A stretch of DNA of 64,000 bases, taken from the NCBI GenBank assembly GCA_963665525.1, contig OY762280.1, positions 2,542,001 through 2,606,000 of the forward strand, in the 5' to 3' direction. The stretch comes from UBA12077 sp963665525 (GTDB lineage Bacteria; Bacteroidota; Bacteroidia; Bacteroidales; UBA12077). Position numbers and translations under genes: made by a program. Shown here piece by piece: positions 36,201 to 42,767 of this stretch. Every line of letters begins with the position of its first letter. The stretch's first letter is position 1. Below the pieces are notes generated by a model. That model worked only from the letters and a program-made list of their open reading frames with translations, had not been told where the DNA came from and ran no database searches.

Positions 36201-36506
36201 AACTCTATTAAGCATGGTTTTGTATACAAAAATGAAGGAGGAAAAATAAAGCTTGAATTTGCTATTTTGGATAATAATATCCTAAAATGTATTATTGAAG
36301 ATAACGGCATAGGTAGAGATAGATCAAGAGAAATTAATAGAAACAGAAAAAGCCATCAATCTAAAGGTACTTTTATAACTACCGAAAGACTTTCATTATT
36401 AAATCAAATCAAAAAGAGAAAAGGCTATAAGGTAGAAACAATTGATTTGTATGATGAACAAAACATAGCTTGTGGAACCCGGGTTGAAATTTATTTACCC
36501 ATATAA
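33282..36506 (+). CDS. Sensor histidine kinase with reg_prop beta-propellers and Y_Y_Y domain (LytS-type core)
   Basis: The 1,074-residue protein has a signal peptide (ending SLLSQ), a periplasmic beta-propeller array with reg_prop repeats (INNGLPDNCIHDIYKDSKGFLWLGTNAGLARFDG, and many D-x-x-G-x-(I/L)-W-x-G-(T/S) blades through about residue 700), a Y_Y_Y domain (YSYKIDGLNENWS-like, 755-830), a transmembrane helix (about 833-853) and a His_kinase/HATPase core (ALRAQMNPHFIFNAINSIQNYM with the phosphorylated His; PSMILQPYVENSIKHGF; IEDNGIGR). It senses an extracytoplasmic ligand and signals to the LytTR regulator encoded just upstream. Confidence 0.95.
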   Translation: MKKIILLTIILSVFSIQSLLSQQHYSRNYTINNGLPDNCIHDIYKDSKGFLWLGTNAGLARFDGKEFITYTSQDGLAGDKIWSITESDNGQIWFGCHDGGLSKFNGSEIVTYNVDSGLISNEIRKIYYSTNHQILLIGAENGLSVLKNNKFISFHKKLHNINQKLQVNSFIETNDYIYVFTNGSGLYKYTPDTENLVRIPSDHPLNNQITQSAYISSNNDTLINFNHRSLFVKNNKSFSKDFVGLITDYAEDGNHNIWLSAWNNNYIEAGGLFKLDSLGLTNYESKIGIDSKNILSLEFDSKENILWIGTKDRGLFLYPIANFSYFKSEYFDLPELNIIDLRTDSLNNLWFTTTSTVVRLNTDGKYEIFPFEVFEKEFNWFASHKMKSKYSYLNDKTGSYEKYQRLIQSGTYHFSNPYKKPKGFYSSKSLYKPLKYDVLVNKSLTEFNSVLSDSEGNIWIGSNVGIFKIDEQTKKIKYFDIEGCQFNRFSFNSEGKLYATNWSDLHIYPYIEKSSEHYIYNYYEDNSPINVSKILSLKEEIWFTSYDHGIFWQKDNLFYASKNQISIKNSSFNDLCYDNKGNIIAGSNNGVIKIFKLENDSIHLRYKIDRNDDLKGNSIRFINCTNDNQLIVGTNRGLNIIDLNQLYNSGKISIQFMNINNGFTDYSGNCSLLQGDHYLWIGSVDNLIKVNLQDIHKNNNMMVDFYLKSILVNNQNLELRNLKDKDPWTNIPRTILKFPHYKNSLTFLYDAIIYLDPENIRFSYKIDGLNENWSNETRDRKIILQNLKPGKYRLRIKILKTNEHTSNQELSINFIILKPLWFKWWFMVSSAIIIFLLVWLIVNLRTKNIKKRERIKTEISERVSEFEMKALRAQMNPHFIFNAINSIQNYMLDNDLDAALNYLSDFAKLIRLTLDNVSKKEILLDDELNYLKYYLSLEQMRFGKIFETEIILSVECENRKIIIPSMILQPYVENSIKHGFVYKNEGGKIKLEFAILDNNILKCIIEDNGIGRDRSREINRNRKSHQSKGTFITTERLSLLNQIKKRKGYKVETIDLYDEQNIACGTRVEIYLPI

Positions 36507-36507
36507 A

Positions 36508-36530
36508 AAGGCCCGATTATTTCGAGCCTT
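36508..36530. terminator. Terminator between convergent genes
   Basis: AAGGC-c-CG...CG-a-GCCTT imperfect hairpin between the kinase stop and the convergent repeat-protein gene. Confidence 0.5.
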
Positions 36531-36552
36531 GATTGTTTATTATCTCATCCTG

Positions 36553-37452
36553 TTAATCTCTATTGTTTAATAAGTAAGTAACAAATTCTTTACCTTCTAT
36601 TTCGGTATATTTAAATGATGTTGGACCATCAAAGGCAACATTATTTAAACTTACCGGTTTATAAAGTTTTGCATATTTAAAATCAGCAAAATCGTCAAAA
36701 ACAACATTTTTAAAACTGACACCATCAGGGAATTTTGTATACTTAAATATGGCATCTGAATTAAATTCTGAATCTGTAAAATCTGCATAATCATCAAAAT
36801 CTGTATATTTAAACGATGCTAATCCATCAAAAGTACAATTTACAAATTCGGCCCTATCATCAAATTTAGTATATTTAAAAATAGCTTCTTCCATAAATTT
36901 TGATCCATTAAATTTAGTAAGCATCGGAAATTTTGTATACTTAAAATTAGCATCTTCTTCAAATACAGAATTTGAAAAATCTACGTCCGATTCAAATTCA
37001 GCATATTTAAACAAAGCCATCTCTTCAAAAGTATTCCCTTGAAAGGAAGCTTGTTTATCAAAATCGGAATATTTTACCAAAAAGTCCTTTTTAAATGTAC
37101 ACTTATCAATCAAGACATTCTCATGAAATAATGCTATATGTAGTTCATCTTTAACATCATCACTATAATAGGCAATAAAACTACCTGTGAAAGTACAATT
37201 GGTAAATTTTATCGGCGCATTTACATGGTATTTATAGGTTTCATGATCGTTAAAAACAGTTTCAATATCTCTTTCTTTTTCTTTATCTTCAATTAATCTG
37301 AAATCTATATCGCCAGATACAGTAACATTTTCGTAATGAACAGCTTCGCCCTTATTTAGTTTGTCGATAATTTCGTTGGCATCAACGTTAACTTGTAAAA
37401 ATGCAAATAATGGAAGCAATAAAAATGGAGTTGTAAAAAGTAATTTTTTCAT
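36553..37452 (-). CDS. Secreted protein with tandem 22-residue (2 x 11) beta-solenoid-like repeats
   Basis: The 299-residue protein has a signal peptide (ending FAFLQ). From about residue 125 to the end it consists of seven and a half copies of a 22-residue unit, FKYTKFDDRAEFVNCTFDGLAS being typical when split in two halves: each half is F-x4-F-x5, so the true period is 11. This resembles pentapeptide-repeat beta-helices but with one extra residue per ten. The family is not one I can name; the repeats suggest a rigid four-sided or oval solenoid in the periplasm or on the surface. The next gene upstream is 67 bases away on the same strand. Confidence 0.78.
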   Translation of the reverse strand: MKKLLFTTPFLLLPLFAFLQVNVDANEIIDKLNKGEAVHYENVTVSGDIDFRLIEDKEKERDIETVFNDHETYKYHVNAPIKFTNCTFTGSFIAYYSDDVKDELHIALFHENVLIDKCTFKKDFLVKYSDFDKQASFQGNTFEEMALFKYAEFESDVDFSNSVFEEDANFKYTKFPMLTKFNGSKFMEEAIFKYTKFDDRAEFVNCTFDGLASFKYTDFDDYADFTDSEFNSDAIFKYTKFPDGVSFKNVVFDDFADFKYAKLYKPVSLNNVAFDGPTSFKYTEIEGKEFVTYLLNNRD

Positions 37453-37518
37453 ATTGAATTGTTTTTTGATTTACTAAAAGACGAACTAATTATATAAATG
37501 CTGCACAGAAATATTAAG

Positions 37519-37878
37519 TTATTCTTCTGATTTAGTTATTTTCTCAATTAATGTATCCTGGTCTTCTTTTAATTTGCGTATTGTACTTAATATCTCCATT
37601 TGCACTGGATTTTGTGAAGATAAATTTCGCATTTCTTCACTTCGAATTCCTAGCTTCGAATCCCAATAGCCTAATAAAAGAGCAAAAAATACTAATACAA
37701 CTACTAATACAGGAATAGCAATGTATACATTTTCGATTAAAAATTTTCCAAGCTGTGTATTCTTAATTGCACCAAGAAAAATAGTAACCATCATGATAAG
37801 ATTTATATACCCAATATACATTTTAGATCTATCGAGATAAACCTTCCATCGTATTAAAGCTTTTTTATCTACTTTCAT
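37519..37878 (-). CDS. Two-TM membrane protein with C-terminal coiled coil
   Basis: I place the start at 37878 (MKVDKKALIRWKVYLDRSK); an upstream TTG lies inside the probable promoter. The product has about 119 residues: a basic N-terminus, two transmembrane helices (YIGYINLIMMVTIFLGAI and VYIAIPVLVVVLVFFALLLGY), and a charged C-terminal helix (QMEILSTIRKLKEDQDTLIEKI). No family recognised. It may be co-transcribed with the following repeat-protein gene. Confidence 0.7.
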   Translation of the reverse strand: MKVDKKALIRWKVYLDRSKMYIGYINLIMMVTIFLGAIKNTQLGKFLIENVYIAIPVLVVVLVFFALLLGYWDSKLGIRSEEMRNLSSQNPVQMEILSTIRKLKEDQDTLIEKITKSEE

Positions 37879-37896
37879 AACTATTAATGTTTTAAC

Positions 37897-37904
37897 CAAA
37901 TATA
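37897..37904 (-). promoter_or_regulatory. -7 promoter element (TATATTTG, minus strand)
   Basis: Minus-strand TATATTTG matches TAnnTTTG, 19 bases before the ATG at 37878. It indicates a sigma-70-type start for the 37878-36553 transcript. Confidence 0.45.
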
Positions 37905-37954
37905 GATATAAAACAGATTTATTTAAGCTTTATTTTATTTGAGGTATTAAAATA

Positions 37955-37984
37955 AAAATCCAACTCATAATGAGCTGGATTTTT
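37955..37984. terminator. Terminator after the NTF2-like gene
   Basis: AAAATCCA-actcataatgagc-TGGATTTT; the inner CTCAtaaTGAG also pairs. It closes the 38807-38046 transcript. Confidence 0.8.
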
Positions 37985-38045
37985 ATCAATAGATTATTAA
38001 CCCCTTGTAATATATAATAATAGTAATAAACTGAAAAAGAGCATA

Positions 38046-38495
38046 TCAATGCCTATAATAAATTTTACTCACTATTCTCCAGCCTTCTTCGAACTTATAT
38101 AATTGAAGATAATCTGTAAATAACAATTCTTCATTCCGATTAAGCTGTATTTTTGCCATAGCAGCATTTCCTGTAACATCAATTAAAAGATAATCACAAG
38201 TAATTTTTTCTTCATCTGTAGGAGGATTAGGATTTTTCTTCTTTCCTTCTTGAAAATATTCAAGCCAACTATAAATTGGAAATTTTGTCAATTTATTTTC
38301 ATTTACTCCTAAGAGGTTAAATCCAGGATGAAATCCAGCCTCAATATCACTGACCATCCCTTTATTTTGCAATCCATCAACATAAGCAGTTTGAATCGTA
38401 TTTTTTATGGCTTCCTTTTCTTTTTCTACATCTTGAGCCATTAAAACATTTACAGCAAAAACTGTTACAATCGCAATAACAATAGATTTTTTCAT
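38046..38495 (-). CDS. Secreted NTF2-like (lumazine-binding-type) protein
   Basis: The 149-residue protein has a signal peptide (ending VNVLMAQ) and an NTF2-like cone fold: EKEAIKNTIQTAYVDGLQNKGMVSDIEAGFHPGFNLL, SWLEYFQ, ...DYLLIDVTGNAAMAKIQLNRNEELLFTDYLQLYKFEEGWRIVSKIYYRH. The pattern matches the putative lumazine-binding branch of the superfamily seen widely in Bacteroidota periplasms. Catalysis is unproven. It is 15 bases downstream of a 98-residue gene behind a sigma-54 promoter, so its expression is probably controlled by the nearby NtrC-type regulator. Confidence 0.8.
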   Translation of the reverse strand: MKKSIVIAIVTVFAVNVLMAQDVEKEKEAIKNTIQTAYVDGLQNKGMVSDIEAGFHPGFNLLGVNENKLTKFPIYSWLEYFQEGKKKNPNPPTDEEKITCDYLLIDVTGNAAMAKIQLNRNEELLFTDYLQLYKFEEGWRIVSKIYYRH

Positions 38496-38510
38496 ATTAT
38501 TCTTTTTAAT

Positions 38511-38807
38511 TTAACTCGTTTTCTTACGATAAAGAACCTGAATATATTTAGATGTTTCGGCAGGAGTAAATATTTGAATGAGCTCCCAAGTTTGATCATA
38601 ATCTGCAATTGCTTTTCTTAACCTACTAATGCGTGCTAAAGATCTACTAATATGATCAGAATCTCCATTAAGTTCATCTTCAACATCCCAAGGGAAAGAT
38701 TCTACTCTAAAGTCATAACTAATTTTTCGATCGCCAACTTTTAAGTGTAATTCAGCGATCTCATTTTCGCCAAATCCTGGAACCGGAATACATAAGTCTT
38801 TTAACAT
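38511..38807 (-). CDS. Hypothetical protein (98 aa), first gene of a predicted sigma-54 operon
   Basis: The protein begins MLKDLCIPVPGFGENEIAEL and continues with a mixed alpha/beta sequence (RKISYDFRVESFPWDV; SRSLARISRLRKAIADYDQTWELIQIFTP; YIQVLYRKK). No signal peptide or TM. I do not recognise the family. Importantly, its ATG is preceded by a -24/-12 promoter about 115 bases upstream and a palindromic activator site, so it is under the same control as the ABC operon. It could be a cytosolic stress or signalling protein; function unknown. Confidence 0.65.
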   Translation of the reverse strand: MLKDLCIPVPGFGENEIAELHLKVGDRKISYDFRVESFPWDVEDELNGDSDHISRSLARISRLRKAIADYDQTWELIQIFTPAETSKYIQVLYRKKTS

Positions 38808-38921
38808 AATTGTGTCCTTTCATTTAATTTATTAATTTTCTATCTATGGAATGCAGTAGGTTATATTCTCATGTGATTTAGGTTTCAACTGTAATACTTT
38901 AATATATCCTGTTAAATTGAA

Positions 38922-38938
38922 ATCAACTAACATGCCAA
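38922..38938 (-). promoter_or_regulatory. Sigma-54 promoter of the 38.8 kb operon
   Basis: Minus-strand TTGGCATGTTAGTTGAT has TTGGCA at -24 and TTG at -12 with correct spacing. The predicted start near 38912 leaves a leader of about 105 bases. Confidence 0.75.
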
Positions 38939-39023
38939 TCATTATAACATACTTATTTTATGATAATTAGTTTATCTATGTAATGAAAGACTGTAAGATT
39001 TTTGTGCGTCAACGGGCAAGAAA

Positions 39024-39039
39024 TGTTCGAATACGAACA
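39024..39039. promoter_or_regulatory. Palindromic activator site TGTTCG-AATA-CGAACA
   Basis: A perfect 6-bp inverted repeat with a 4-base spacer centred about 120 bases upstream of the predicted sigma-54 start at 38912. Closely similar sites occur upstream of the ABC operon and regulator gene (41277-41324). Confidence 0.78.
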
Positions 39040-39070
39040 AAAAAAGGAAGCTTTAAAAGCTTCCTTTTTT
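39039..39070. terminator. Bidirectional terminator after the ABC ATPase gene
   Basis: GGAAGCTTT-a-AAAGCTTCC (39046-39064) with A-run before and T-run after. It ends the adaptor-ATPase transcript. Confidence 0.88.
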
Positions 39071-39173
39071 ACTAAGAAAGATCAGAAGTGAATAAAATTG
39101 GGGATCTTATATACTCAAAAATCGGGAAAGTATAGGGGAAATTTCACTTCTGTCTCTCTTAATGCTTTATTTA

Positions 39174-39857
39174 CTATAAAACTTTCTTTATATTTTCAGT
39201 AACAATATGTCCATCAAATAATTGAACTATTCTGTGCGCTTTTTCAGCATCTGATGGTGAGTGTGTTACCATTACAATAGTTGTTCCTTCGTTATTTAAT
39301 TGTGTTAACAAGTTCATAACTTCTTCACCATTTGCTGAGTCTAAGTTACCCGTAGGCTCATCGGCTAAGATTAATTTTGGATTTGTAACAACTGCTCTTG
39401 ATATTGCAACACGCTGTTGCTGACCACCTGACAACTGCTGTGGGAAGTGCTTCTTACGATGCGACATTTTCATTCTATCAAGTACTTCTTCTACTTTTTT
39501 CTTACGCTCAGATGATGGCATATTTAAATAAAGTAATGGAAGTTCTACATTTTCATAAACTGTAAGTTCGTCAATTAAGTTAAAGCTCTGGAATACGAAT
39601 CCAATATTTGCTTTTCTTAAATTTGTTCTTTGTCTTTCAGAATACTTTGAAACTTCCTGATCGATGAAATGTAATTCACCAGAAGTTGGATTATCAAGCA
39701 ATCCCAGGATATTTAATAATGTTGATTTACCACATCCTGATGGACCCATAATCGCTACGAATTCTCCAGATTCGATGTTTAAGTTAACCTTGTTCAGAGC
39801 AGTAGTTTCCACTTCGTCTGTTCTGAAAACTTTTACTAATTCATTCGTTTTAATCAT
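39174..39857 (-). CDS. MacB/LolD-type ABC transporter ATP-binding protein
   Basis: The 227-residue ATPase is complete: Walker A GPSGCGKST, Q-loop VFQSFNLIDEL, signature LSGGQQQRVAISRA, Walker B LILADEPTGNLD, H-loop VTHSPSD. The family energises FtsX/MacB-fold permeases for export of lipoproteins, peptides or antibiotics. The gene upstream encodes a membrane-fusion adaptor, as in MacAB-TolC systems, but no permease gene follows: a terminator comes next. The partner permease must be elsewhere or absent. Controlled by the predicted sigma-54 promoter at 41.2 kb. Confidence 0.93.
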   Translation of the reverse strand: MIKTNELVKVFRTDEVETTALNKVNLNIESGEFVAIMGPSGCGKSTLLNILGLLDNPTSGELHFIDQEVSKYSERQRTNLRKANIGFVFQSFNLIDELTVYENVELPLLYLNMPSSERKKKVEEVLDRMKMSHRKKHFPQQLSGGQQQRVAISRAVVTNPKLILADEPTGNLDSANGEEVMNLLTQLNNEGTTIVMVTHSPSDAEKAHRIVQLFDGHIVTENIKKVL

Positions 39858-39897
39858 AACTGTAAAATTTAAATTACTATTATTATATTATTATCTA

Positions 39898-41151
39898 TTA
39901 TTTTAAAATTAATTGATCTACATCATTAAAATTATCATAGCTTGATACGATTACTTTTTCGCCTGGTTCAAGACCTTCAAGAACTTCATAATACCTTGGA
40001 TTCTGGCGACCTATGGAGATGTTTCTCTTAACAGCGATACCATCTTCTTCATTAACAACATAAACCCACTGACCACCTGTACTTTGATAGAATCCACCAC
40101 GTGGTATTAAAACTGCTTGCTTAGACTCACCTAATTCAAGTTTTAATCTGAAAGTTTGTCCAATTCTAATTTGGTTAGGCTTTTCAGAAGTAAATACCAT
40201 ATCTACAGCAAATCTTCCATTATTCACCTCCGGATAAACTTTATCAATTTTTAATGTATAATTAGATCCTGCGAAATCGAAACTACCTGGCAATCCTCTT
40301 CGCACACGTGCAATATAATGCTCATCAATTTCAACACGCAATTTATAATCATCCAGAATATTCACAGTACCTATTCTGTTACCATAAGTAATTACCTCAC
40401 CAATTTCAGGATTAAGATTTGCAAGTTCACCATCAACAGGAGCTTTAACCTTCATATTTTCTCTTCTACCCTGAATAATCCTTAAGTTTTCTTGCATATT
40501 TTTAATCTGCTGATCCATATCTTTTAATTGAACTTCTCTATAGATAGAATCATTCTTAATCGCTTCCTTTAATAAATCATATTGTTTTTTAGTAGCCATA
40601 TATTGTTCAAACGACTGATCAAAAACCTCCTGAGATACATGCTCATCCTTCAACATTTCTTTGTTGTATTCATATTGACGTTCCTGCATTTTTAGCAATC
40701 GCTCTGTTTCAATTAAAGTTTGCTGTCTGTTTATTCTATTAAGCTCTAAATTGATTTTTCTATTTTCAAACTCATTTATAGATCTTGAAACTGCAGCTTC
40801 ATTATTAGAGATTTCAAGTATTAAATTAATATTACTAAGTCGAAGAATTACATCTCCTTTTTTCACCATATTACCTTCTTCAATTAGAATTTCCTCAACA
40901 CGACCACCCTCAATAGCATCCAGATAAATAGTTCTAATTGGTTCAACTGTTCCAATTTGTGCTATATAATCTTTAAACTCATTTTCGACAATTGATTCAA
41001 TGGTAATTTTTTCTTTTTCAACGTTCAATTTCGAACTTTTGTCGCCAAAAAATATATTATAAGCGACCAGAAGAATAAGAACGCCTCCAACAGTAAACCA
41101 GATCGTTCTTTTGTTTAGCCATTTATGCTTTTTTTCTATTACTCTATCCAT
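39898..41151 (-). CDS. HlyD/MacA-type periplasmic adaptor (membrane-fusion protein)
   Basis: The 417-residue protein has an N-terminal membrane anchor (IWFTVGGVLILLVAYNIFF), a biotinyl-lipoyl-like hairpin (GTVEPIRTIYLDAIEGGRVEEILIEEG and KGDVILRLSN; KVKAPVDGELANLNPEIGEVI), a long alpha-helical hairpin (about residues 105-230) and C-terminal beta-barrel and membrane-proximal domains (FRLKLELGESKQAVLIPRGGFYQ, ISIGRQNPRYYEVLEGLEPGEKVIVSS). It bridges an inner-membrane exporter to TolC. First gene of a two-gene operon with the ABC ATPase (40-base gap), divergent from the NtrC-type regulator. Confidence 0.92.
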   Translation of the reverse strand: MDRVIEKKHKWLNKRTIWFTVGGVLILLVAYNIFFGDKSSKLNVEKEKITIESIVENEFKDYIAQIGTVEPIRTIYLDAIEGGRVEEILIEEGNMVKKGDVILRLSNINLILEISNNEAAVSRSINEFENRKINLELNRINRQQTLIETERLLKMQERQYEYNKEMLKDEHVSQEVFDQSFEQYMATKKQYDLLKEAIKNDSIYREVQLKDMDQQIKNMQENLRIIQGRRENMKVKAPVDGELANLNPEIGEVITYGNRIGTVNILDDYKLRVEIDEHYIARVRRGLPGSFDFAGSNYTLKIDKVYPEVNNGRFAVDMVFTSEKPNQIRIGQTFRLKLELGESKQAVLIPRGGFYQSTGGQWVYVVNEEDGIAVKRNISIGRQNPRYYEVLEGLEPGEKVIVSSYDNFNDVDQLILK

Positions 41152-41195
41152 TATATTAAATTTTGTAAGATTTATTTAGACTCTGCTCATCATTA

Positions 41196-41212
41196 ATCAT
41201 TAACTATGCCAA
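41196..41212 (-). promoter_or_regulatory. Sigma-54 promoter of the adaptor-ATPase operon
   Basis: Minus-strand TTGGCATAGTTAATGAT: perfect TTGGCA at -24, TG conserved at -12, same 17-base frame as the other two sigma-54 promoters in the window. Predicted start near 41186. Confidence 0.65.
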
Positions 41213-41276
41213 AAACCCTATCTTATTCATTTTTTGTTATTTACAACTATTTTCATTTAAGTTGATATATATAAAC

Positions 41277-41324
41277 TGTTCGATTTCGAAACAAACAGAG
41301 TACGATTTCGAACATCTCTGTTCG
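41277..41324. promoter_or_regulatory. Array of three phased activator sites between divergent operons
   Basis: Site A TGTTCGATTTCGAAAC (41277), site B AGTACGATTTCGAACA (41299) and half-site C TGTTCG (41319) share the TGTTCG-N4-CGAACA pattern and are spaced 22 and 20 bases, i.e. about two helical turns. The array is centred about 110 bases upstream of the -24/-12 promoter of the adaptor gene and abuts the regulator's own promoter. Confidence 0.72.
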
Positions 41325-41341
41325 AATTAATATTGTATATT

Positions 41342-41349
41342 TACATTTG
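41342..41349 (+). promoter_or_regulatory. -7 element (TACATTTG) of the regulator gene
   Basis: TACATTTG matches TAnnTTTG. The corresponding -33 region (about 41319-41322) coincides with activator half-site C, so binding there could repress the regulator gene (autoregulation, inferred). Confidence 0.5.
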
Positions 41350-41390
41350 AATCGATTTAAACTATTTTAACTACTTATAATTGACCCGTT

Positions 41391-42767
41391 ATGAGCGAAA
41401 AAATTGGTAAAATATTAGCCATAGATGACAATGAAGATATATTGTTTGCTTTAAAACTCTTACTTAAAAATCATGTTGAGTTAATACAAACAGAAACTAA
41501 TCCTGAGAAAATCCCTGAGTTCTTACATCAAGAAAGCTATGATGTGATCCTTCTTGATATGAATTTTACAAAAGATGCCATTAGCGGACAAGAAGGTTTT
41601 GACTGGTTATCAAAAATTATGGAAATTGATCCGGATTCGGTTGTTGTATTTATTACGGCCTATGGTGATGCCGAGAAGGCTGTAAAAGCAATAAAACTAG
41701 GAGCTACTGATTTTGTGCTTAAACCTTGGCAAAATGAGAAATTATTAGCAACCATTTCATCAGCCATTAAACTTCGCAGATCAAAAAGCGAAGCAACTGA
41801 TTTAAAAAAGAGACAAAAAGAAATTAGTGCCATCCAGGATCAACCATTTCACGAATTTATTGGCAATTCACCAGAGATGCAACAAGTATTCTCTACGATT
41901 AAGAAAGTAGCCAAAACAGATGCAAATGTACTTATTCTTGGAGAAAACGGAACAGGTAAGGAGCTTGTTGCAAGAGCACTGCATAGAAATTCGTTAAGAA
42001 AAGATGAAGTATTTATTAGCGTTGACCTTGGTTCGATTGCCGAAACTTTATTCGAAAGTGAGCTCTTTGGTCATATGAAAGGATCTTTTACGGATGCTAA
42101 AAAAGATAAGCCGGGAAGATTTGAGATCGCATCAGGAGGTACTTTATTTTTAGATGAAATTGGTAATCTATCATTACCAATGCAGGCAAAACTATTAACG
42201 GTATTAGAAAGAAGAGAAGTAACACGAGTTGGTGCTAATAAACCAAATCCTATTGATGTAAGACTTATTTGTGCAACCAATAATGATATTCACCAATCTG
42301 TACAAGAAGAATCTTTTAGACAAGACTTATTATATCGAATTAATACTGTTGAAATTCATTTACCACCATTAAGAGATAGATCAAGTGATATTCCATTACT
42401 TGCTGAGCATTTTCTTGGAATATATTCAAAAAAATACAGGAAGAAAATTAAGGGTATTAGCGCCGATGCGATGAAAAAACTCAATCAGTACCAGTGGCCT
42501 GGAAATGTTCGTGAATTACAGCATGCCCTTGAGAGAGCTGTTATTATGAGCGATTCTGAAACATTACAAGCTGAGGATTTCTTATTAAGTTCTCGAACTG
42601 AAAAAGTAGCTGAAATAGAAATTGATACGTATAACCTTGAGGAAGTTGAAAAGAATATTATTGTAAAAGTATTAAAACAGAATCAGGGTAATGTAACACA
42701 AGCTGCAACAATTCTTGGATTAACAAGAACATCTTTATACCGAAGAATGGAGAAATATGGTCTTTAG
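41391..42767 (+). CDS. NtrC-family sigma-54 response regulator
   Basis: The 458-residue protein has a receiver domain (Asp12-Asp13, phosphoacceptor Asp56 in VILLDMNF, ITAYGD, Lys in VLKPWQ), an AAA+ domain (Walker A GENGTGKE, Walker B GGTLFLDEIGNL, RDLLYRIN-like sensor) and a Fis-type DNA-binding helix pair (NVTQAATILGLTRTSLYRRMEKYGL). The sigma-54-contacting loop reads GSFTDA instead of GAFTGA, a variation that keeps the key Phe-Thr. It overlaps its kinase gene by 11 bases. Palindromes upstream of the divergent transporter operon and of the 38.8 kb operon are likely its targets. Confidence 0.95.
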   Translation: MSEKIGKILAIDDNEDILFALKLLLKNHVELIQTETNPEKIPEFLHQESYDVILLDMNFTKDAISGQEGFDWLSKIMEIDPDSVVVFITAYGDAEKAVKAIKLGATDFVLKPWQNEKLLATISSAIKLRRSKSEATDLKKRQKEISAIQDQPFHEFIGNSPEMQQVFSTIKKVAKTDANVLILGENGTGKELVARALHRNSLRKDEVFISVDLGSIAETLFESELFGHMKGSFTDAKKDKPGRFEIASGGTLFLDEIGNLSLPMQAKLLTVLERREVTRVGANKPNPIDVRLICATNNDIHQSVQEESFRQDLLYRINTVEIHLPPLRDRSSDIPLLAEHFLGIYSKKYRKKIKGISADAMKKLNQYQWPGNVRELQHALERAVIMSDSETLQAEDFLLSSRTEKVAEIEIDTYNLEEVEKNIIVKVLKQNQGNVTQAATILGLTRTSLYRRMEKYGL

